A stretch of DNA of 64,000 bases from G965197715 sp965247615 (lineage in GTDB: Bacteria; Chloroflexota; Dehalococcoidia; Lucifugimonadales; UBA1127). The stretch's first letter is position 1. Each line of letters starts with the position of its first letter. The stretch is from the NCBI GenBank assembly GCA_965247615.1, contig OZ252022.1, positions 930,001 through 994,000 on the forward strand. The letters run 5' to 3'. The position numbers and the translations under genes are program-made. This document shows, piece by piece, positions 59,845 through 64,000 of the stretch. Below the pieces are notes generated by a model. The model searched no databases and was not told the DNA's origin. It was given only the letters and a program-made list of their open reading frames with translations.

Positions 59845-60543
59845 ATGAAGAGCAAGATCCTCGGCACTTTCGCGGAAGCCGTAGCTGACGTCCCGAATGG
59901 CGCCACCATCATGTTCGCGGGCTTCGCTGGGCCCGGCACTCCAAGAAACCTTATCGCCGCACTGCTAGCCCAGGGCGCCAGGGACCTTACGGGGATCTCC
60001 AACGGACACGGGGGCAGGGATGATGCGGTGGACGTGGGCGTTCTGGTGGAGTCGGGGCAGATGAAGAAAATGATCTGCGCATTCACCTCTCCCACCCACC
60101 CCTCCCGCACCAGCGCCTTTGTGCGCCTCTTCAATTGCGGGGAGATTGAAGGGGAGACGGTGCCCCAGGGGACCCTGGCGGAGCGGATCAGGGCGGCGGG
60201 AGCGGGCATCGGCGCGTTCTATACACCCGCAGGCGTGGGTACGGAAGTGGTTGAGGGCAAGGAACATCGCGAGATCAATGGCCGCACCTACGTCCTCGAG
60301 TACCCCCTCCCCGCCGACTACGCATTCATTCGGGCCTGGAGGGCGGACACCTTCGGCAACCTTCAGTACCGCCTCTCGCAACGGAACTTCAACCCCATCA
60401 TGGCAATGGCCGCAACTACGACTGTCGTTGAAGTGGAGAACGACATCGTGGAAGCCGGGACCCTGGACCCCGACCACGTCCATACCCCGGGCATCTACGT
60501 GGACCGCGTCGTGCGCATCCCTTCAGACGGCATCTGGGCCTAG
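59845..60543 (+). CDS. CoA-transferase family I, alpha subunit
   Basis: A 232-residue subunit with the CoA-binding loop IMFAGFAGPGTPRNLIAALL, NGHGGRDDAVDVGVLV, the GTLAERIRAAGAGIGAFYTPAGVGT segment and DYAFIRAWRADTFGNLQYR, as in 3-oxoacid/acetate CoA-transferases (AtoD/ScoA). ATG 59845 chosen; 56 upstream residues in the same frame are Arg/Pro-rich and lie over a TACAAT box at 59805-59810 (TTGACG lies 22 bp before it), which may be the promoter. The beta subunit gene follows 93 bp on. Confidence 0.88.
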   Translation: MKSKILGTFAEAVADVPNGATIMFAGFAGPGTPRNLIAALLAQGARDLTGISNGHGGRDDAVDVGVLVESGQMKKMICAFTSPTHPSRTSAFVRLFNCGEIEGETVPQGTLAERIRAAGAGIGAFYTPAGVGTEVVEGKEHREINGRTYVLEYPLPADYAFIRAWRADTFGNLQYRLSQRNFNPIMAMAATTTVVEVENDIVEAGTLDPDHVHTPGIYVDRVVRIPSDGIWA

Positions 60544-60636
60544 GGCCCCGTCGCCGCGGCAACCGGCTGTGCAATACTGAGGTCCCCACGACCGGCGGAC
60601 CCTGGCCGGCCGGGAACGGACCGTTCGGAGGTTGGA

Positions 60637-61317
60637 GTGACTGATAAGCCGAGACTGGACCGCCAGTCCATGTGTGACCGGCTGGCTATGGAGTTTCAGG
60701 AGGACTGGATCGTCAACCTGGGCGTCGGCATGCCCACCCTCTGCTCCAACTACGTGGACCCCACCCGCGATATCATCTACCAGTCGGAGAATGGCGTCAT
60801 CGGCTACGGCCCCCTGGCGCCTGAGGGACAGGAAGACAAGCACCTCGTCAACGCGGGCGGCCAACCGGTGACGGCCATGCCCGGTATGGCCATCGTCCAT
60901 CATGCGGACGCATTCGCCCTCATCCGCAGGGGTATGGTGGACGTGACGGTCCTGGGCGCCTATCAGGTTGCGGAGAACGGCGACTTCGCCAACTGGCGCA
61001 TCCCCGCCTTCAAAGGCGGTGGCATTGGCGGCGCCATGGACCTAGCAGCGGGCGCTAAGCGTGTTTTCACAGTCTTGGAGCACAACACGCGCGACGGCGA
61101 GCCACGGTTGCTGCGGCGCTGCACCCTGCCGATTACGGCCAGGGGCGTTGTCAGCCTTGTCGTCACAGACCTCGGGCTCTTCCAGGTGACACCCCAGGGT
61201 TTCGTGCTGCGGGAACACGCCCCGGGATGGACCCTCCAGGAGATTCAGCAGCAAACGGAGGCCAGCCTGGTTGCCGCACCGGACCTCAGGGAGTTCTGTT
61301 TCCGCGAGACCCGCTAG
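60637..61317 (+). CDS. CoA-transferase family I, beta subunit
   Basis: A 226-residue beta subunit. It carries the active-site glutamate in YQSENGVIGYGPLAP (SENG motif), forming a covalent glutamyl-CoA intermediate, preceded by VNLGVGMPTLCSNYV, and followed by GAYQVAENGDFANWRIP and GGGIGGAMDLAAGAKRVF. GTG start at 60637 after GGAGGTTGGA. With the alpha gene it makes an AtoDA/ScoAB-like enzyme for CoA transfer to short-chain acids or beta-keto acids. Confidence 0.9.
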   Translation: MTDKPRLDRQSMCDRLAMEFQEDWIVNLGVGMPTLCSNYVDPTRDIIYQSENGVIGYGPLAPEGQEDKHLVNAGGQPVTAMPGMAIVHHADAFALIRRGMVDVTVLGAYQVAENGDFANWRIPAFKGGGIGGAMDLAAGAKRVFTVLEHNTRDGEPRLLRRCTLPITARGVVSLVVTDLGLFQVTPQGFVLREHAPGWTLQEIQQQTEASLVAAPDLREFCFRETR

Positions 61318-61473
61318 CGCCTTGCGGAGGCGGAGCACCCTGGGCCGCCATCCTCTGTGCCGCCGAGCTTGCGTGTTCTTCGGGCCGGTGGTAGACAGGG
61401 GCGAGTACGCGCTGCTTCGGCCCGCTTGCAGCGCAGTCGGGGATTCAACTCAACCTAAGGAGGAGATGCGGCA

Positions 61474-62421
61474 ATGACTGGACAAACAGTGCAGGCCATC
61501 CGGTTCGGCGCGTCTTGGTCCACCCAGTTCCGGTTTACCCAGGCCATCGGCAGGGGGTTGTCCGATCTGACGCCCATTAGGGCAACCGTCGTCATCGGCC
61601 AATCAGGCGTCGCCCAGTTGGAGAGCCGGGAGCTTGACCTGGTCTACTCCAAGTCCGTGAACAACGAGCACCTGTTCACGGGCAAGGGGCTCTACGCAAA
61701 GGCCGAACCCGCCGCGTGGCTGCGCACGATAGCATGGCTGCCCCAGGAGGACCGCTTCCTCTTCGCCGTTGCGCCGTGGACGGGCATCGAGTCCTTCGAG
61801 GACATCGCGGTGAAGAAGTCGCCGCTAAAGATGGCCGGCGGCGCCGCGGCCCCCGTCCTAAAGGAGTACGGCTTCTCCTACGACGACATCGTGAGCTGGG
61901 GTGGCAGCGTCCGGCCTATGGAGCACACCGCCCGCGCGGCCAGGGCTCGCCACGATGCCGGCGAGCTGGACGCCTGCTTCGGCGACGGCAGCGCCTACGA
62001 CTTCACGGCCTGGACTTGGATGGCCCAACAAGGCTACAGGTTTCTGGACGTGCGGCCAGACGTCATGGAGAGGCTGGAGCAGCAGGGTCTGCGGCGCAAC
62101 ATCACGCCAGCGGGATTCCTTCCCGGCATCAACCGCACCCTGCTGGCCTTGGACGACTCCCACATTGTCGTCACCTGCCACCGGGAGCTCGACGACAACC
62201 TCGCGTACCACCTGGCCATGGCCGTTGACCAGCGCAAGCGGGAGATCGAATGCGCCTCCATCCAAATCGACTATGCGGAGATTGACCGGCTTCCCCTCGT
62301 CCAGCCCAAGTACTGGTCGTCCCTGACCGGCCCCATCGAGCGTCAGTGGGACGGACGTGTCCTGGGCGCGCCGCTCCATCCCGGTGCGGAACGCTACTAC
62401 CGCGAGCAGGGCGTGCTGTAG
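61474..62421 (+). CDS. TAXI-type solute-binding protein without signal peptide
   Basis: A 315-residue protein with the TAXI/TRAP binding fold: IRFGASWSTQFRFTQAIGRG, TVVIGQSGVAQLESRELDLV, LFTGKGLYA, LRTIAWLPQEDRFLFAV, GGAAAPVLKEYGFSYDDIV and ACFGDGSAYDFTAW. AAGGAGG precedes the ATG. There is no N-terminal signal, unlike transported-ligand receptors of this family, and no TRAP membrane subunits are nearby, so it may be a cytoplasmic sensor or enzyme on the same fold. Confidence 0.7.
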   Translation: MTGQTVQAIRFGASWSTQFRFTQAIGRGLSDLTPIRATVVIGQSGVAQLESRELDLVYSKSVNNEHLFTGKGLYAKAEPAAWLRTIAWLPQEDRFLFAVAPWTGIESFEDIAVKKSPLKMAGGAAAPVLKEYGFSYDDIVSWGGSVRPMEHTARAARARHDAGELDACFGDGSAYDFTAWTWMAQQGYRFLDVRPDVMERLEQQGLRRNITPAGFLPGINRTLLALDDSHIVVTCHRELDDNLAYHLAMAVDQRKREIECASIQIDYAEIDRLPLVQPKYWSSLTGPIERQWDGRVLGAPLHPGAERYYREQGVL

Positions 62422-62471
62422 CATTCGCCAGGCCTCGTGCACAGCCGTTGCGGCCCACCCACGCCCTCAAA

Positions 62472-62491
62472 GCCGTCGCGCCAGCGACCCC
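62472..62491 (-). repeat. Dispersed 20-mer, second copy
   Basis: On the minus strand this is GGGGTCGCTGGCGCGACGGC, identical to 1503-1522. It lies in the gap after the TAXI-type gene. Confidence 0.5.
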
Positions 62492-62542
62492 CCTGCCATC
62501 CGCCCATTCCCTCCCCCTCCTCCTTGTGCGTACCCTTGACCC

Positions 62543-62815
62543 ATGAGCACTCAGAACAGCCCCACCCAACCCCTTCACCGGGACCGCGGCGGCCAGCACG
62601 GCAACCAGAACGCCCGCTCCCTCACCTCAGAGGAGCAGGAGATTCTTTTTCAGGCCATCGAGATCAAGGGCATCCACGCGGAGATCGCCCTCCCGAGGGT
62701 CAAGGTCCTGGGAATCCTCTCCTCCCAGCCCGCTTCTCCGGAGCTACTGCTGCAGGCTGCCCGGACCCTCACCCGCATGGTGGCCATCCCGCACCGCATG
62801 ACGCATGGGTGGTGA
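62543..62815 (+). CDS. Small element-type protein, probably truncated
   Basis: A 90-residue protein starting MSTQNSPTQPLHRDRGGQHG, then NQNARSLTSEEQEILFQAIE, IHAEIALPRVKVLGILSSQP and LLLQAARTLTRMV. The GGQxGNQNAR start and LLLQAxxTLTRMV end occur in short proteins near phage and transposon genes, some resembling small terminase-type proteins. The last few residues (RMTHGW) are encoded by the left arm of the inverted-repeat element at 62803, so the natural C-terminus was probably lost to that insertion. Confidence 0.5.
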   Translation: MSTQNSPTQPLHRDRGGQHGNQNARSLTSEEQEILFQAIEIKGIHAEIALPRVKVLGILSSQPASPELLLQAARTLTRMVAIPHRMTHGW

Positions 62816-62967
62816 ATATCGGATTCGTTTCGCGGAAAAACTTTCTTCTCAGGTTCAGGATAGACATAACGCCTGAAACGAATACCAGCGGCCCGCGGTT
62901 CCCGGGCCGGGGGTCTGCAACATTTTCCCCCGTGAACCTGAAACAGGTGAAAACGAATCACCCATGC
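62803..62967. repeat. 165-bp MITE-like element with terminal inverted repeats
   Basis: Left end GCATGGGTG (62803-62811) then GATTCGTTTC (about 62822); right end, inverted, GCATGGGTGATTCGTTTTC (62967-62949). The left arm has about 10 extra bases between the two blocks. Internal dyads include CAGGTTCAGG...CCTGAAACG and GTTTCAGGTTC. The segment is AT-richer than its surroundings and codes for nothing. It fits a small non-autonomous transposable element or folded repeat. Confidence 0.5.
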
Positions 62968-63059
62968 TTCTGGAGAATCGCCGGCCGCCGGTCCCCACTT
63001 GCACCCCCCCACCCCGCTGTGCTACAAAGGGGCCACTCCAAGCAGGGAAAGGAGAAAGC

Positions 63060-64000
63060 ATGACAACCGCAGACCTGACCCGGGACCCGGACCCGGAACA
63101 GCAGCCCGCACTCGCCCGTGTTGACGTCTACCAGGAGTGGCGCGAGAGAGAGGGACCGCCACTGGTTGGTGGCGTGTACCTCAGGGACATGAATGACGTT
63201 GAGGTGGGCCTGTGGGCCCGCAAGGGCGACGGCGTCAAGGGCGCCCTCTGCTACATGGACGGCGATGAGGAGAGCGATGAGCACATAGTCGAGCTCCCCC
63301 CCGGAGGCTCCACTGCGCCCCTCAAGTACATGTATGCGGAGGCCACCTACGTGCTCTCCGGACGCGGCTCCACCACCGTTTGGCTGGAGGACGGCGGGAC
63401 CCAGACCTTCGAGTGGGGGCCCGGCAGCTACTTTGTCCTGCCCACCAACGCGTGGCACCAGTATTTCAACGCCAGCATGTCCCAGCCGGCCCGCTGGTTC
63501 TCGGTCACGGGCCTGCCGGAGCTCCTGCGTGTGTGGGCCAGCGAAGACTTCGTCTTCAACAACCCTTACAGCTTCAAAGACCGCTTCTCCGGTGAGTCGG
63601 ACTACTTCACCGCCGAGGCAAAGCTGTGGAAGGGGAGAGTCTGGGAGACCAACTTCATCCCGGACATCAAGAAGCTGCCCCTCTATGAGTGGAAGAGCCG
63701 CGGCGGCGGCGGCACCAACGCCTTCATGGTCATGGGCGCCGGCATGACCAACTCCCACCTCTCCCGCTTTGAGCCGGGCCACTACAAGAAGGCCCATCGG
63801 CATGGCCCTGGCGCCCACCTGTTTATCACTGAGGGCGACGGCTACGTCCTCACCCAGCGGGGCGACGAACCTCGTATCCGCTGCGATTGGCAGGTCGGCA
63901 GCCTCTACCTCTCCGGCGCCGGAGACGGTCTCTGGCTCCACCAGCACTTCAACGTCGGCAGAACACCCGCCACCTACCTGGTGATGGGTGTCGCTCTCTC
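63060..64000 (+). CDS. Bicupin protein, 3' end beyond window
   Basis: From ATG 63060 (GGAAAGGAGAAAGC upstream) the frame is open to the window end, 313 codons so far. Two cupin barrels are visible: one with YMYAEATYVLSGRGSTTVWL, GPGSYFVLPTNAWHQYFNAS (about 82-140), one with HLSRFEPGHYKKAHRHGPGA, HLFITEGDGYVLTQ and WLHQHFNVG (about 240-305). The second keeps the HRHGPGAH metal motif; the first lacks the paired His. Such bicupins include gentisate-type dioxygenases and related ring-cleavage or isomerase proteins. Function here is not assigned. Confidence 0.8.
   Translation, partial: MTTADLTRDPDPEQQPALARVDVYQEWREREGPPLVGGVYLRDMNDVEVGLWARKGDGVKGALCYMDGDEESDEHIVELPPGGSTAPLKYMYAEATYVLSGRGSTTVWLEDGGTQTFEWGPGSYFVLPTNAWHQYFNASMSQPARWFSVTGLPELLRVWASEDFVFNNPYSFKDRFSGESDYFTAEAKLWKGRVWETNFIPDIKKLPLYEWKSRGGGGTNAFMVMGAGMTNSHLSRFEPGHYKKAHRHGPGAHLFITEGDGYVLTQRGDEPRIRCDWQVGSLYLSGAGDGLWLHQHFNVGRTPATYLVMGVAL

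Overview
The window is GC-rich bacterial chromosomal DNA. I infer Chloroflexota, possibly a SAR202-like or other Dehalococcoidia lineage. The reasons are the gene mix (family III CoA-transferases, COG2159-type amidohydrolases, Pro/Ala-linker peptide-type binding lipoproteins, very long Calx-beta proteins, a PimA-like/CDP-alcohol transferase pair) and a few leaderless-looking or TTGAC-N17-TANNNT promoters. No rRNA or marker phylogeny is available, so the taxonomy is inference. One tRNA (Ala, GGC anticodon) is present; I saw no rRNA and no CRISPR array.

Layout. 0.2-9 kb is ordinary core and metabolic DNA: an MFS exporter, a thioredoxin-fold lipoprotein, a SprT-like protease overlapping a phosphofructokinase, a ROK kinase, a histidine decarboxylase followed by a double-ACT protein, and a YbaY-type lipoprotein. 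9.1-12 kb is a gene graveyard: a DUF1697 stub, one copy of a 161-bp repeat, a broken SNF2-type helicase, a frameshifted small gene and a DegV fragment. 12.1-16.4 kb holds a phosphotransferase, a sensor kinase fused to its own response regulator and DNA-binding domain, and a divergent MarR regulator. 16.5-28.4 kb is one giant secreted Calx-beta/FN3/SwmB protein of about 3,977 residues, broken by a one-base C-tract frameshift and an in-frame TAG. 28.4-31.6 kb is mobile-element wreckage: a striking array of 11-bp phased repeats, IS256 and IS5-like remnants, a 28-bp perfect palindrome, and the second copy of the 161-bp repeat. A DUF3644 (HEPN-like) gene and tRNA-Ala follow.

33-47 kb is a long co-directional catabolic and uptake cluster on the minus strand: two paralogous peptide-type binding lipoproteins, two permeases without ATPases, two family III CoA-transferases, an amidohydrolase, an enoyl-CoA hydratase, a class II aldolase, an MFS carrier and a beta-hydroxyacid dehydrogenase. 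Together they look like import and CoA-dependent breakdown of a small organic acid or related compound; the substrate cannot be read from sequence.

47-52 kb is housekeeping (zinc-finger membrane protein, PlsY, PHP phosphoesterase, RNase Y, DUF2007). 51.8-54.1 kb is an amidohydrolase with a split thiamine-diphosphate decarboxylase. 54.2-57.2 kb is a DUF1501/DUF1800 Tat-exported pair. 57.5-59.7 kb has a strong promoter, a highly folded leader, and PimA-like and PgsA-like genes that suggest inositol-lipid mannoside synthesis. 59.8-64 kb has a two-subunit CoA-transferase, a TAXI-type binding protein lacking a signal peptide, a small mobile-type ORF ending inside a 165-bp inverted-repeat element, and a bicupin gene cut by the window end.

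The most unusual signals are the 11-bp phased repeat array, the split giant surface protein, the 161-bp repeats bracketing 22 kb, the kinase-regulator fusion, and the structured leader at 57.5 kb.
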